A DNA stretch of 34,265 nt from an uncultured Curtobacterium sp. (GCA_913778205.1 CAJYUW010000012.1:1-34265), one strand, 5' to 3'. Shown: positions 7,453-15,466, counted from the stretch's first letter. Made by a program: numbers and translations. Notes: generated by a model not told the origin, from the sequence alone.

Positions 7453-9123
7453 ATGACCGACGTGCTCGAACCCGGAGTCCGGCCCGCACCGACCCCCGCC
7501 GACGAGACCTGGTGGCGCCAGGCGAGCGTCTACCAGATCTACCCGCGGTCCTTCGCGGACGCGAACGGCGACGGCATCGGCGACCTGCCCGGCATCACCG
7601 CGAAGGTGCCGTACCTGGCGTCCCTCGGCATCGAGGCCGTCTGGCTCAGCCCGTTCTACCCGTCCGCGCTCGCCGACGGCGGCTACGACGTCGACGACTA
7701 CCGCGACGTCGACCCCCGCCTCGGCACGCTCGACGACTTCGACGCCATGGTGTCGGCGCTGCACGCCGCGGGCATCCGGGTCATCGTCGACGTCGTGCCG
7801 AACCACACGAGCGACCGGCACGCGTGGTTCCGCGAGGCGCTGGCGTCGCCGAAGGGCAGCCCGGCACGCGACCGCTACGTCTTCCGCGACGGCACCGGTC
7901 CGTCCGGTGAGGACGCCCCCGCCGACTGGGTGTCGATCTTCGGCGGCCCGGCCTGGACCGCGGTCGGCGACGGCCAGTGGTACCTGCACAACTTCGCGAA
8001 GGAGCAGCCCGACCTGAACTGGGCGAACCGCGAGGTCCGCGACGACTTCCTGCACACCCTGCGGTTCTGGTCGGACCGGGGCGTCGACGGCTTCCGCATC
8101 GACGTCGCGCACGGCCTGGCGAAGGACCTGCCCGAGGGCGAGCTGCCCTCCTGGGCCGAGGTGCTGGCGAGCCCGAAGGACGGGCACCACATCCTCTGGG
8201 ACCGCGACGACGTGCACGAGATCTACGCCGAGTGGCGGCAGGTCTTCGACGAGTACACGCCCGCACGCACCGCGGTCGCCGAGGCCTGGGTCGCGGCCGA
8301 TCGCCGTGCCCGGTACGCGAGCGCCGACGGACTCGGGCAGGCGTTCAACTTCGACCTGCTCGAGGCCGACTTCGACGCCGGACAGTTCCGGACCATCATC
8401 GAGTTCAACCTCGGACTCGCCGAGGAGTCCGGCTCGTCGACCACGTGGGTGTTCTCCAACCACGACGTCGTCCGGCACGCCACCCGCTACGCGCTCCCGG
8501 CCCGGAACGGCGCCGAGGAGAAGCAGGGCTCCGCGTGGCTGCTCGCCGGCGGCTCGCAGGATGTCCTGGACCGTGACCTGGGGCTGCGCCGCGCCCGTGC
8601 CGCCACGCTGCTCGAACTCGCGCTGCCCGGCTCCGCCTACCTGTACCAGGGTGAGGAGCTCGGCCTGCACGAGGTCGGCGACATCCCGGACGCCGAGCGC
8701 CAGGACCCGTCGTTCTTCCGGAACCCGGGCGTCGACGTCGGTCGCGACGGCTGCCGCGTCCCGATCCCGTGGACGACGTCGGGTCCGTCGTTCGGGTTCG
8801 GCGACGGTGGGTCGCACCTGCCGCAGCCGGCCTGGTTCGCCGAGGCGTCGGTCGAGGCCGAGGACGCCGACCCCGACTCGACGCTGAACCTGTACCGGAA
8901 GGCGCTCGGCCTCCGCGGGCAGCTGCAGTCGGAGGAGCACCTCGAGTGGCTGGAGACCGGCCGCGACGACGTGCTCGCGTTCCGTCGCCCCAACGGCTGG
9001 ACCAGCGTCACCGTCTTCGGCGACGAGCCGTACGACCTCCCCTCCGGCGAGCTGCTGCTCGCCTCCGCGCCGGTGGCAGACGGCGCACTGTCGGGTGTGG
9101 GGACGGCCTGGTTGCGTTCCTGA
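7453..9123 (+). CDS. GH13 glycoside hydrolase, alpha-glucosidase-like
   Basis: The 556-residue protein begins with the family opening WWRQASVYQIYPRSFADANGDGIGDLPGI. Conserved regions follow: DVVPNHTS near 113-120, GFRIDVAH with nucleophile Asp217, VAEAW with acid/base Glu277, and FSNHDVVR with transition-state Asp338. Length and motifs fit cytoplasmic exo-acting alpha-glucosidases or oligo-1,6-glucosidases. No signal peptide is seen, so it should hydrolyse the sugar taken up by the linked transporter. ATG at 7453 is preceded by GAGAGGA. An alternative GTG at 7405, overlapping the permease stop as GTGA and preceded by GGGAG, would add 16 residues and is nearly as plausible. Confidence 0.93.
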   Translation: MTDVLEPGVRPAPTPADETWWRQASVYQIYPRSFADANGDGIGDLPGITAKVPYLASLGIEAVWLSPFYPSALADGGYDVDDYRDVDPRLGTLDDFDAMVSALHAAGIRVIVDVVPNHTSDRHAWFREALASPKGSPARDRYVFRDGTGPSGEDAPADWVSIFGGPAWTAVGDGQWYLHNFAKEQPDLNWANREVRDDFLHTLRFWSDRGVDGFRIDVAHGLAKDLPEGELPSWAEVLASPKDGHHILWDRDDVHEIYAEWRQVFDEYTPARTAVAEAWVAADRRARYASADGLGQAFNFDLLEADFDAGQFRTIIEFNLGLAEESGSSTTWVFSNHDVVRHATRYALPARNGAEEKQGSAWLLAGGSQDVLDRDLGLRRARAATLLELALPGSAYLYQGEELGLHEVGDIPDAERQDPSFFRNPGVDVGRDGCRVPIPWTTSGPSFGFGDGGSHLPQPAWFAEASVEAEDADPDSTLNLYRKALGLRGQLQSEEHLEWLETGRDDVLAFRRPNGWTSVTVFGDEPYDLPSGELLLASAPVADGALSGVGTAWLRS

Positions 9124-9133
9124 CGGAACCGGG

Positions 9134-9244
9134 TGACGGACTGGCGCGCCAGGCTCAGCGGCAACGCGAAGAGTTGCGCCGGGCGCGCCGACCGAGCCTG
9201 CGAGGGAGGACGGTGCGGGCAGGCACCGTGCCTCCAGTCCGTCA
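9134..9244. terminator. Convergent-gene terminator region with nested inverted repeats and motif copy A
   Basis: TGACGGACTGG (9134-9144) and CCAGTCCGTCA (9234-9244) form a perfect 11-bp inverted repeat enclosing smaller hairpins: the palindrome CTGGCGCGCCAG (9141-9152), GCAAC/GTTGC near 9162-9178, and CGGTGC/GCACCG (9211-9216 with 9223-9228). It lies between the convergent GH13 and winged-helix genes and probably stops both transcripts. The right part, CCGTGCCTCCAGTCCGTCA (9226-9244), is one member of the motif family found at other gene ends here. Confidence 0.6.
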
Positions 9245-9254
9245 GGGGGACGCC

Positions 9255-9578
9255 TCAGCCGTCCGCGTCCGGCGGTCCGGCGATCTCCCGCAGCGCCGCG
9301 AGGTGCGCGCGCCACGCAGCCCGGCCCGCCCTCGTGAGGGTCAGCGACGTGCGCGGGGTCTTCCCCACGAACCCCTTCGACACTGCGACGTAGCCGGCCG
9401 CCTCGAGTGCGCTCACCTGCTTGCTGAGCGCCGAGTCGGTGACCTCGACGGCGTCGCGGACCTCGCGGAAGCCGAGCGTGCCGGCGCGGTCGAGCGCGGC
9501 GACGACCGAGAACCGCACCGGGTTCTGCAGGAGCTCGTCGAGCCGGTGCCGCGGGTGTGCCCCGTCGGTCGTGGTCAC
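9255..9578 (-). CDS. Winged-helix transcriptional regulator (ArsR/MarR-like, HTH_34 type)
   Basis: The 107-residue protein is one winged-helix domain: LDELLQNPVRFSVVAALDRAGTLGFREVRDAVEVTDSALSKQVSALEAAGYVAV (split over about 12-65) provides the helices and recognition helix (DSALSKQVSALE), then KTPRTSLTLTRAGRAAWRAHLAAL forms the wing and C-terminal helix. Small regulators of this kind often sit beside an exporter and a membrane partner. GTG at 9578 overlaps the stop of the membrane gene as GTGA, so the two are coupled. It may regulate itself and the divergent NatAB-like exporter; this is inferred from gene order. Confidence 0.88.
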   Translation of the reverse strand: MTTTDGAHPRHRLDELLQNPVRFSVVAALDRAGTLGFREVRDAVEVTDSALSKQVSALEAAGYVAVSKGFVGKTPRTSLTLTRAGRAAWRAHLAALREIAGPPDADG

Positions 9579-9997
9579 GGCCGCGACTCCCACGCCGCGC
9601 AGGCCAGCGCGACGACGAGGACCGCGCCCGAGGTCACGCCGGACCAGAGCACGGAGCCGTGGACCCACGCGACGACCGCGATCGCGGCGCAGTACGCGAC
9701 CGCCCACGCCGCGATGTACGCCGTCCACCGGCGTCCGCGGGCGAACGCCGACCGGCCGCGGATGCTGATCGTGAACCAGAGGACGACCGCCACCACGACC
9801 GCGATCGTGCCGAAGTAGGCGGCGCCGAACGCTCGTCCGGTGCTGAGCCCCATCGCGAAGGTGCCGAGTGCCGTCGTGGCCCCCAGCGCCACGATGCAGG
9901 TCACGTAGGGCCACCGGACGGCGTCGTGCGCGCGGCGTGCGAGTCGGTCGGCCTGCGTCAGGAGTGTGCGGGCCTCGGTCTGCTGCATGTCGGTCAT
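9575..9997 (-). CDS. Four-helix membrane protein co-transcribed with the regulator
   Basis: This 140-residue protein has an N-terminal amphipathic helix (MTDMQQTEARTLLTQADRLARRAHDAV) followed by four hydrophobic segments, roughly 32-52, 57-77, 88-106 and 110-132. No enzymatic motif was seen. ATG at 9997 follows the purine run GAGAGGGGAA, a good ribosome site; the ATG four codons later is less likely. It precedes and overlaps the winged-helix gene and is divergent from the ABC exporter. Such partners may anchor or modulate the regulator, but nothing in the sequence proves it. Confidence 0.8.
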   Translation of the reverse strand: MTDMQQTEARTLLTQADRLARRAHDAVRWPYVTCIVALGATTALGTFAMGLSTGRAFGAAYFGTIAVVVAVVLWFTISIRGRSAFARGRRWTAYIAAWAVAYCAAIAVVAWVHGSVLWSGVTSGAVLVVALACAAWESRP

Positions 9998-10023
9998 GGG
10001 TTCCCCTCTCCGATCACCATCAT

Positions 10024-10054
10024 GGCAACTACTTTCCATCTCGGCAAGTGCCTT
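10024..10054. promoter_or_regulatory. Direct repeat in the divergent regulator/exporter promoter region
   Basis: GGCAACTACTT (10024-10034) is followed 19 bp on by the related GGCAAGTGCCTT (10043-10054). The pair lies between the divergent start codons at 9997 and 10086 and could be the binding site of the winged-helix regulator. The match is imperfect. Confidence 0.3.
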
Positions 10055-10072
10055 GCGTCGAGCGAGCGCCGG

Positions 10073-10078
10073 TAGGGT
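10073..10078 (+). promoter_or_regulatory. -10 box TAGGGT for the exporter operon
   Basis: TAGGGT is followed by seven bases and the ATG at 10086, the leaderless spacing repeated elsewhere in this window. It supports that ATG against longer frames. Confidence 0.6.
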
Positions 10079-10085
10079 CACGGGC

Positions 10086-11033
10086 ATGAGTGGGGCGAGC
10101 ATCGACGTGCGGGACTTCGTGATGCGTTTCGGGGACCGCACCGTGGTGGACGGGCTGTCGTTCGACGTCGCGCCGGGTGAGACCTTCGGCCTGCTCGGCA
10201 GCAACGGCTCCGGCAAGACCACCACGATCCGGGCGCTGCTCGGCATCACCACCCCGACGTCCGGCACGCTGACGATCGACGGCCAGCCCTACCGTCCGGC
10301 CACGGGCGGCATCGGGTACCTCCCGGAGGAGCGCGGCCTCTACCGCAAGGAGTCCGTGATCGACGTGATGACGTACTTCGGGCAGCTCCGGGGACTCCCC
10401 CGTGCCGAGGCCGCGGCGTGGAGCCACGAGTACCTCGCCCGCGTCGGGCTCGCGGACCGCGCCAGGCTCCGGGTCGACAAGCTCTCCGGCGGACAGCAGC
10501 AGAAGGTGCAGCTCGGCATCACGATCATGGACCGACCGCGCCTGCTCATCCTCGACGAGCCAACGAAGGGCCTCGACCCGGTGAACCGCCGACTCCTGCT
10601 CGACCTGGTCGACGAACGGAAGGCCGACGGCGCCACCGTGGTCCTCGTCACCCACCACATGGACGAGGTCGAACGCCTCTGCGACCGGATCCTCCTGCTG
10701 AAGGACGGCGCCGCCGCCGCGTACGGCACCATCCCGGACGTGCAGGACGCCTTCGGGGGTGCGGTCGCCAAGGTCGGGCTCGACGGGTCGGTCCCGCCGT
10801 CGCCGCTGTACCGGCTCGCCCGGCACGAGGGCCACGTGGCCTACCTCGTGCCGACCCGTGCGGCTGCCGCGGACGGGTCGGACATCCTCGCCGCCCTCGT
10901 CGCCGCGGGCGCCCACGTGACCGGGTTCGAGATGCGTCGGATCCCCCTCGACGAGATCTTCGTGCAGGTCTACGGGCACGACGCCGGCGCCGACCTGACC
11001 GCCGACGAGCCACGGACGGGAGCGGCAGCGTGA
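10086..11033 (+). CDS. ABC exporter ATPase, NatA-like
   Basis: The 315-residue ATPase has Walker A GSNGSGKT (38-45), the EERGLYRK segment typical of NatA-like exporters, signature LSGGQ (133-137) followed by QQKVQLG, Walker B LLILDEP (153-159) and the switch His in VTHHMDEVE. After residue 215 comes a C-terminal domain with PLDEIFVQVYG, as in Na+/drug and antibiotic exporters. It should drive the permease encoded next, exporting sodium, a lipid or a drug; substrate cannot be told. Its stop overlaps the permease start as GTGA. Confidence 0.93.
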   Translation: MSGASIDVRDFVMRFGDRTVVDGLSFDVAPGETFGLLGSNGSGKTTTIRALLGITTPTSGTLTIDGQPYRPATGGIGYLPEERGLYRKESVIDVMTYFGQLRGLPRAEAAAWSHEYLARVGLADRARLRVDKLSGGQQQKVQLGITIMDRPRLLILDEPTKGLDPVNRRLLLDLVDERKADGATVVLVTHHMDEVERLCDRILLLKDGAAAAYGTIPDVQDAFGGAVAKVGLDGSVPPSPLYRLARHEGHVAYLVPTRAAAADGSDILAALVAAGAHVTGFEMRRIPLDEIFVQVYGHDAGADLTADEPRTGAAA

Positions 11034-12256
11034 GCCGGCTCGGGACGGTCGTCCGGTTCGAGTTCGTCCGCGCCGTCAAGAAGCCCGCGTTCTGGATCGG
11101 CACGCTCGCCCTGCCGATCGTCATCGTGCTCGTCACGTTGCTCGTCGGCCTCGGCCAGTCCGCGGGCGCCGACTCCGTGGTGTCGAGCAGCTCCGCGACG
11201 AAGACGCCCTTCCGCTACGTCGACCACTCCGGACTCGTGTCCGAGCGGGTGGCCGAGCAGTGGGGCGGGACACCGTCGACCGACGCGCGGTCCGACCGTG
11301 CCGCGGTGCGCGCCGGACGCCTCGACGCGTTCATCGAGTTCCCCGAGTCGCTGACGGACGCGCCGATCCGGGTCGACGCCGCGGACCGCGGGCTGTTCGG
11401 CAACGGGCGGTACTCGTCATTGGCCGAGCGCGTGGTCGAGCAGAGCGTCGCGGCCGCCGTCGACGACCCCGAGGCGGTGCGCCTGCTCCGGAGCCCGCCG
11501 TCCACGTCGGTGCAGACCTACGCCGACGGCGCGGTCGCACCCGGCTGGATCTCGGTCCTGCCGCCGGCGCTCTACGCGGCCGCGTTCTTCGGGCTGGTGA
11601 TCCTGCTCGCCGCCCGGATGGTCACGGTCGTGGTCGAGGAGAAGGAGAACCGGATCTCCGAGATGATCCTCACGACCGTGACCGCGGGCGACCTCATCCG
11701 CGGCAAGGTGATCGCGATGCTGCTCGTCGGACTCGTGCAGATCGGGGTGTTCCTGCTCCCCGGACTCGTGACCATCGGCGTGGCGCTGCCGCTCGTGGCC
11801 TCGCAGCTCGGCGGGGTCGTGGTCGATCCGTGGCGGATGCTCGTCGGGGCACTCCTGCTCGTCGGCGGCGTGCTGCTCGCCTCCGGCCTCTTCGTCGCCG
11901 TCGGCGCGGCGGTCCCTTCCATCAAGGACGCGTCGTCGCTGCAGTCCGCCGCGATCTTCGCCCTGATCATCCCCGTCTACGCGGTGTTCTTCGTGGTGAC
12001 GAACCCGACGTCACCGGTCGCCGCGTTCTTCACCTACTTCCCCACCTTCACGCCGGTGACGGCGATGGTGCGGAACGCGGTCGGGTCGCTCAGCGTCACC
12101 GAGTCGATCGTCTGCATCGTGATCGTCTGGGTCGTCGCGGCGGTCCTGCTCCGGTTCGCGGAGCACCTGTTCCGGCACTCGGTGGCGCAGTACGGGTCGA
12201 AGGTGACGCTCAGGCAGATCGCGTCGTGGCGTCGGGGACGACCGGCCGCCCGCTGA
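11030..12256 (+). CDS. ABC-2 type exporter permease, NatB-like
   Basis: The 408-residue protein begins with GTG at 11030 inside the ATPase stop, behind GGGAG. It has one N-terminal membrane helix (PAFWIGTLALPIVIVLVTLLVGL), a large extracellular domain (about 45-175) and a block of five or six helices from about 180 to 385. The motif VVVEEKENRISEMILTTV split by the helix entrance is characteristic of NatB/ABC-2 permeases and contacts the ATPase. Its last 47 bp are overlapped by the convergent TetR gene, so the two messages share antisense sequence. Confidence 0.92.
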   Translation: MSRLGTVVRFEFVRAVKKPAFWIGTLALPIVIVLVTLLVGLGQSAGADSVVSSSSATKTPFRYVDHSGLVSERVAEQWGGTPSTDARSDRAAVRAGRLDAFIEFPESLTDAPIRVDAADRGLFGNGRYSSLAERVVEQSVAAAVDDPEAVRLLRSPPSTSVQTYADGAVAPGWISVLPPALYAAAFFGLVILLAARMVTVVVEEKENRISEMILTTVTAGDLIRGKVIAMLLVGLVQIGVFLLPGLVTIGVALPLVASQLGGVVVDPWRMLVGALLLVGGVLLASGLFVAVGAAVPSIKDASSLQSAAIFALIIPVYAVFFVVTNPTSPVAAFFTYFPTFTPVTAMVRNAVGSLSVTESIVCIVIVWVVAAVLLRFAEHLFRHSVAQYGSKVTLRQIASWRRGRPAAR

Positions 12257-12935
12257 CCGTCGGCGGTGAGACCGGCGCACCGGCGTCCGGCACCGCCCCC
12301 GGAGCCGCCACCGCCGACGGCGCGTCGAGGTCCCACGACGGCACCTCGCGGCGCTGCCACCCCTGCCGGAGCGTCCGGACCGCCCGGTCGTACTCGACGA
12401 GCACGTCGACGTGCGGGCGGACCAGCATCTGGATCTGCAGCCCCTCGTACACCGCGAGCAGCTGGGTCGCGGCGACGTCGGCGGGGACCACCGACCGCTC
12501 GCCGTCGGCGTCGAAGTCGCGCTGGAGTCCTGTGGTGAGCTGTCCGACGTACTCCTCGAAGCGCTTGCGGAACAGTTCCGCGAAGCCCGTCTCCGCCGCA
12601 GCGATGTTGATCACCCCGGCGAGGACCCGGACGAGCCCGGGGTCGGCGACGTCCTCGGCGAGCGTCATCCGCACGTACTCGATGGTGCAGGACGGTGCCT
12701 CGCTGCGCCGCGTCCCTCGCATCTGGGTCCACCGGTCGTAGGTGACGAGGAGCAGGGCGTCCCACGTCGGGAACACCCGCGCGACGGCGTCGAGGGGCAC
12801 CCCCGCCACGTCGGCGACGACGGCGGCGTCGACCTGGTCGAAGGCGTGCAGCCGGTAGGCGCGGATGGCGCCCCGGACGATCCGCTCCGCGAGCGACTGT
12901 TCGTCCTCGAGCGCGGCCGCGTGCTGGTCGGTCAT
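12210..12935 (-). CDS. TetR-family transcriptional regulator
   Basis: This 241-residue protein has a TetR N-terminal domain (about 14-62): AERIVRGAIRAYRLHAFDQVDAAVVADVAGVPLDAVARVFPTWDALL, with helix-turn-helix in the second half. The ligand domain follows (about 75-195). The last 45 residues form an Ala/Pro-rich tail encoded partly opposite the NatB-like gene, longer than usual for the family. ATG at 12935 gives the normal N-terminus; the frame extends further but without a TetR-like sequence. It may respond to a compound handled by the neighbouring exporter, judged from proximity only. Confidence 0.88.
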   Translation of the reverse strand: MTDQHAAALEDEQSLAERIVRGAIRAYRLHAFDQVDAAVVADVAGVPLDAVARVFPTWDALLLVTYDRWTQMRGTRRSEAPSCTIEYVRMTLAEDVADPGLVRVLAGVINIAAAETGFAELFRKRFEEYVGQLTTGLQRDFDADGERSVVPADVAATQLLAVYEGLQIQMLVRPHVDVLVEYDRAVRTLRQGWQRREVPSWDLDAPSAVAAPGAVPDAGAPVSPPTVSGRPVVPDATTRSA

Positions 12936-12959
12936 CCGCCCATTGCACCCGAAGAGTGA

Positions 12960-12971
12960 GCAGTTGTCTGC
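12960..12971. promoter_or_regulatory. Small inverted repeat upstream of the TetR gene
   Basis: GCAGTTGTCTGC is an inverted repeat (GCAG and CTGC around TTGT) 25 bp upstream of the TetR start, in a lower-GC patch. It is a candidate autoregulatory operator, but short. Confidence 0.3.
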
Positions 12972-13002
12972 AACCCGAGCGGGGGTGTCGCGATGCCCGT
13001 CG

Positions 13003-13050
13003 CGGGAGGTGCGTCGCGCAGCCACGGCGACCCGCGCCTCCCGTCCGTCA
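13003..13050. terminator. Hairpin with motif copy B behind pnuC
   Basis: CGGGAGGTGCG (13003-13013) pairs, with one mismatch, with CGCGCCTCCCG (13033-13043). The right arm continues into CCGTCCGTCA (13041-13050), matching the motif at 9226-9244. It lies just past the 3' end of the minus-strand pnuC gene, so it may terminate that transcript. Confidence 0.5.
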
Positions 13051-13073
13051 CGACGCGACGGTCGGTGTCGTCG

Positions 13074-13739
13074 TCAGCCGACCGTCACCGGGGCCGCCGG
13101 TGGCTCCACGCGCTGCCGCATCCAGACGAAGAAGCCGGTCAGCGTGAACACCCCGTAGAACACGTACATCAGGCCGGAGGCGTAGTACCCGGCCGAGAAC
13201 AGCAGCGGCACGCCGACGAGGTCGACCGCGACCCAGACGAGCCAGAACTCGACCCACCCCTTCGCCATGCCGTACGTGGCGAGCAGCGAGCCGACGAAGA
13301 TCCAGGCGTCGCTCCACACCGGCTCGTACGAGCCGAGGGCGCGGAAGATCGGCGTGAGCACCGCGGTGCCGCCCACCATCCCCAGCACCAGCAGACCGCG
13401 GGTCCGCCAGGAGGCCCAGTGCGGGTCGATCACGGTCGTCGCCTCCGCGGGACGGTGCGTCCAGCGGTACCAGCCGTAGACGCTCACGACGATGAACATG
13501 ACCTGGCGGCCGGCCTGGCCGAGCAGGTTCACCGGGTTCGGGGTGTCGAAGAGCGCGCCCATGAAGACCGTGAAGAGGAGGGCGTTGCCGAGGATGCCCA
13601 CCGGCCACGCCCAGACCTTGCGGCGCATGCCGCCGAGGGCGCTGAGCAGGCCGAAGACGTTGCCGATCACCTCGCGCCAGAGCACGGTCTGGTCGCCGAT
13701 GACGATCTGCGCGTCGAACAGCCAGCGCACGATGCCCAT
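13074..13739 (-). CDS. pnuC: PnuC-family nicotinamide riboside transporter
   Basis: The 221-residue membrane protein matches PnuC, which lets nicotinamide riboside diffuse into the cell for NAD synthesis. Visible family features are WREVIGNVFGLLSALGGMRRKVWAWPVGILGNALL in the first helices, the VVSVYGWYRW motif after the third membrane segment, and the late WVEFWLVWVAVDLVGVPLL. About seven membrane segments are predicted. ATG at 13739 is preceded by GAGGAGGG; an upstream in-frame ATG would add a non-family stretch. A TACCGT on the minus strand (13771-13766) may be the -10 box. No NAD-related regulator or biosynthesis gene lies nearby. Confidence 0.92.
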   Translation of the reverse strand: MGIVRWLFDAQIVIGDQTVLWREVIGNVFGLLSALGGMRRKVWAWPVGILGNALLFTVFMGALFDTPNPVNLLGQAGRQVMFIVVSVYGWYRWTHRPAEATTVIDPHWASWRTRGLLVLGMVGGTAVLTPIFRALGSYEPVWSDAWIFVGSLLATYGMAKGWVEFWLVWVAVDLVGVPLLFSAGYYASGLMYVFYGVFTLTGFFVWMRQRVEPPAAPVTVG

Positions 13740-13826
13740 GGGCCCTCCTCGTTCCGGTCGGTGCAACGGTAGGGCGTCCGGTCGCATTCCGGCGCCCGCG
13801 CTGCTCCCCGTGACCGGCGACGGGGC

Positions 13827-13832
13827 TACGCT
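13827..13832 (+). promoter_or_regulatory. -10 box TACGCT near the 13841 start
   Basis: TACGCT lies eight bases before GTG at 13841, close to the leaderless geometry seen at other genes here. Confidence 0.45.
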
Positions 13833-13840
13833 CGGGAGCC

Positions 13841-14368
13841 GTGACGGACGGCGTGGCACGGACGAGGGAGCTGGTCGACGACGCGGTGCGGGCGCTCGAC
13901 GCCGCCGACGCCCGGGACGAGGCCCTCGGCGAGTACGTCGAGCCGAGGGCGCTGCTCGGGATCCGGCGCGACCCCACGATCCGCTCGCTCGGCCGCGTGT
14001 GGCGCGTCGGGGCCCTGCTGCTCGGCTCCTCCCCCGAGACCGCCGGGCAGGTCTGGGCGACCGGCCGCATCACCCGGGTCACCGAGCCCGGACGCTCCCA
14101 GTTCGTCTCGGTGTCGGCCGAGGTCCGACGGGCGTACCGGGCGGCGGCGCAGAAGGGGCACTTCGAGCCGGGCGACACCGTGAACCACAGCGCGACGCCG
14201 ATCCGCATCGACGACACGCTGGTCGACTCCGACGGGGTGCTCTTCGTCGCCGCCGACGTCCCGATGGTCCGCTGGTCCGCCACGGCCGGGGCCGCCGTGC
14301 CGCTCGACGGCTACCTGGCCGACCGGGTCGCGCTGCTGGTCGACCCGCCGAAGGGCGCGACCGACTGA
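13841..14368 (+). CDS. Conserved actinobacterial protein of unknown function
   Basis: The 175-residue soluble protein has no signal peptide or membrane segment. It begins with a helical region (TRELVDDAVRALDAADARDEALGEYV), then RALLGIRRDPTIRSLGRVWRVGALLL, a beta-rich stretch (ATGRITRVTEPGRSQFVSVSAEVRRAYRAAAQKGHFEPGDTVNHSATPI, broken here only for reading) and a C-terminus ending VALLVDPPKGATD. Proteins with this layout occur in Microbacteriaceae and are sometimes labelled glutaminase, but no glutaminase serine-lysine motif is seen, so I do not adopt that name. GTG at 13841 fits the upstream box. It converges on the SDR gene 7 bp away. Confidence 0.75.
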   Translation: MTDGVARTRELVDDAVRALDAADARDEALGEYVEPRALLGIRRDPTIRSLGRVWRVGALLLGSSPETAGQVWATGRITRVTEPGRSQFVSVSAEVRRAYRAAAQKGHFEPGDTVNHSATPIRIDDTLVDSDGVLFVAADVPMVRWSATAGAAVPLDGYLADRVALLVDPPKGATD

Positions 14369-14375
14369 CCGGTCG

Positions 14376-15245
14376 CTACAGCGAGAACCCGCCGTCGGAC
14401 GTGAGGACCTGCCCGACCACCCAGCCCCCGGCTGTCGTCGACAACCACCCGATGAGCTCCGCCGGGTCCTGCGGCCGACCGACCCGACCGAACGGTGTGC
14501 TCGCCAGGTAGGCGTCGAGTCCCTCCAGCGACCGGTCGGTCGTCTCCGGGTCCATGTAGCCCGTGTTCACCGGTCCCGGGTTGACCGTGTTGAGGACGAT
14601 CCCCAGCTCGAGGAGCTCCTTCGCGACCGTCGCGGTCACCCCGGCGAGCGCGGCCTTGCTCGCGGCGTACGCGACCTCGCCGACCATGGCGCCGTGGATC
14701 TGCCCCGAGGTCATCCAGAACACGTGCCCCGTGGGCTCGTCGTACGGCCCCGCGCCGACGATCCGGTCCCCGGGGCGCCGGGGCCCGTCCGAGCGCGGAG
14801 CCCGGCGCCGGGCGAACTCCGCGGTGAGCAGGAGCGTGGCACGGGTGTTGACCTCCCAGAAGGCGCTGAGCCGCTCCGGGGTCATGTCGAGGATGCTGCC
14901 GTCGTCGCCGCTCTTCGCGTGGTTGCAGACGAGCACGTCGAGGCCGCCGGTGAGCGCCGCCGCGGTGTCGACGACCCCGGGGATCGTCGCGGGGTCGGAC
15001 AGGTCGCCGGGCACGTCGGCGAACCGTGCGCCGTCGGTGAGGTGCGCGCGGATGCCGTCGCGCACGGCGTCGAGGTCGTCACCGCCCCACGGCAGGTCGA
15101 GGTCGTGCGGGCGGTGGTGGTGGACGACGACGCTCGCGCCGAGGTCGGCGAGCTTCGTGGCGACGGCGAAGCCGATGCCACGACGGCGGGAGACCCCGGT
15201 GACGAGGGCGGTCTTGCCGGAGAGGGGCAGTGCGGACGAGGGCAT
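14376..15245 (-). CDS. SDR-family NAD(P)-dependent oxidoreductase
   Basis: The 289-residue protein is a classical short-chain dehydrogenase/reductase. TGVSRRRGIG (16-25) is the glycine-rich nucleotide-binding turn; CNHAKSG (107-113) takes the place of the usual NNAG; Ser180, Tyr193 and Lys197 (SGQIHG...YAASK) form the catalytic set; the C-terminal NPGPVNTGYM and LTSDGGFSL are family hallmarks. The loop between the first strand and second helix is long. Substrate is not predictable; annotation as 3-oxoacyl-ACP reductase would be a guess. ATG at 15245 follows GAAAGG by about seven bases. Confidence 0.92.
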   Translation of the reverse strand: MPSSALPLSGKTALVTGVSRRRGIGFAVATKLADLGASVVVHHHRPHDLDLPWGGDDLDAVRDGIRAHLTDGARFADVPGDLSDPATIPGVVDTAAALTGGLDVLVCNHAKSGDDGSILDMTPERLSAFWEVNTRATLLLTAEFARRRAPRSDGPRRPGDRIVGAGPYDEPTGHVFWMTSGQIHGAMVGEVAYAASKAALAGVTATVAKELLELGIVLNTVNPGPVNTGYMDPETTDRSLEGLDAYLASTPFGRVGRPQDPAELIGWLSTTAGGWVVGQVLTSDGGFSL

Positions 15246-15320
15246 GGTGAACCTTTCGACGGCGCCGAGCGGCGCACGGGTGGGAGTCGAGGAACGGTTC
15301 AGCGGCACTGCATGCGCGTC

Positions 15321-15326
15321 ACCCTA
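15321..15326 (-). promoter_or_regulatory. -10 box TAGGGT of the SDR gene
   Basis: Minus-strand TAGGGT (15326-15321) would start a transcript about 70 nt before the SDR ATG. The -35 region would fall inside the 40-bp palindrome at 15336-15375, so cruciform formation or protein binding there could affect this promoter. Confidence 0.4.
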
Positions 15327-15330
15327 CACA

Positions 15331-15380
15331 GGTCTGACGCCAGGCGCGTGGCGGGCCCGCCACGCGCCTGGCGTCCGACC
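15331..15380. repeat. 40-bp perfect palindrome between divergent genes
   Basis: Bases 15336-15375 are a perfect palindrome with two 20-bp arms meeting at GGGCCC and no loop. One mismatched pair outward, GGTC (15331-15334) and GACC (15377-15380) extend the pairing. It sits in the divergent promoter region between the SDR gene and the photolyase gene, where a terminator is not expected. It could be a transcription-blocking insulator, a protein-binding site or a mobile repeat; the sequence alone does not decide. Confidence 0.9.
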
Positions 15381-15453
15381 GCAGCGGATGCCCGCACCCC
15401 GGAACCCGCCGTGCGCTCGGGGGACGAGCCGGACCCGCAGTGCCGCGGTCGCG

Positions 15454-15459
15454 TAGCGT
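15454..15459 (+). promoter_or_regulatory. -10 box TAGCGT of the photolyase gene
   Basis: TAGCGT is followed by seven bases and the ATG at 15467, indicating a leaderless message and supporting that start. Confidence 0.6.
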
Positions 15460-15466
15460 CCGCCGC

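Noticed and set aside
7351..9315. A 654-codon minus-strand open frame opposite the GH13 gene
   Set aside because: It is the reverse complement of a clear GH13 enzyme and has Arg/Val/Ala-rich composition typical of GC-driven antisense frames.
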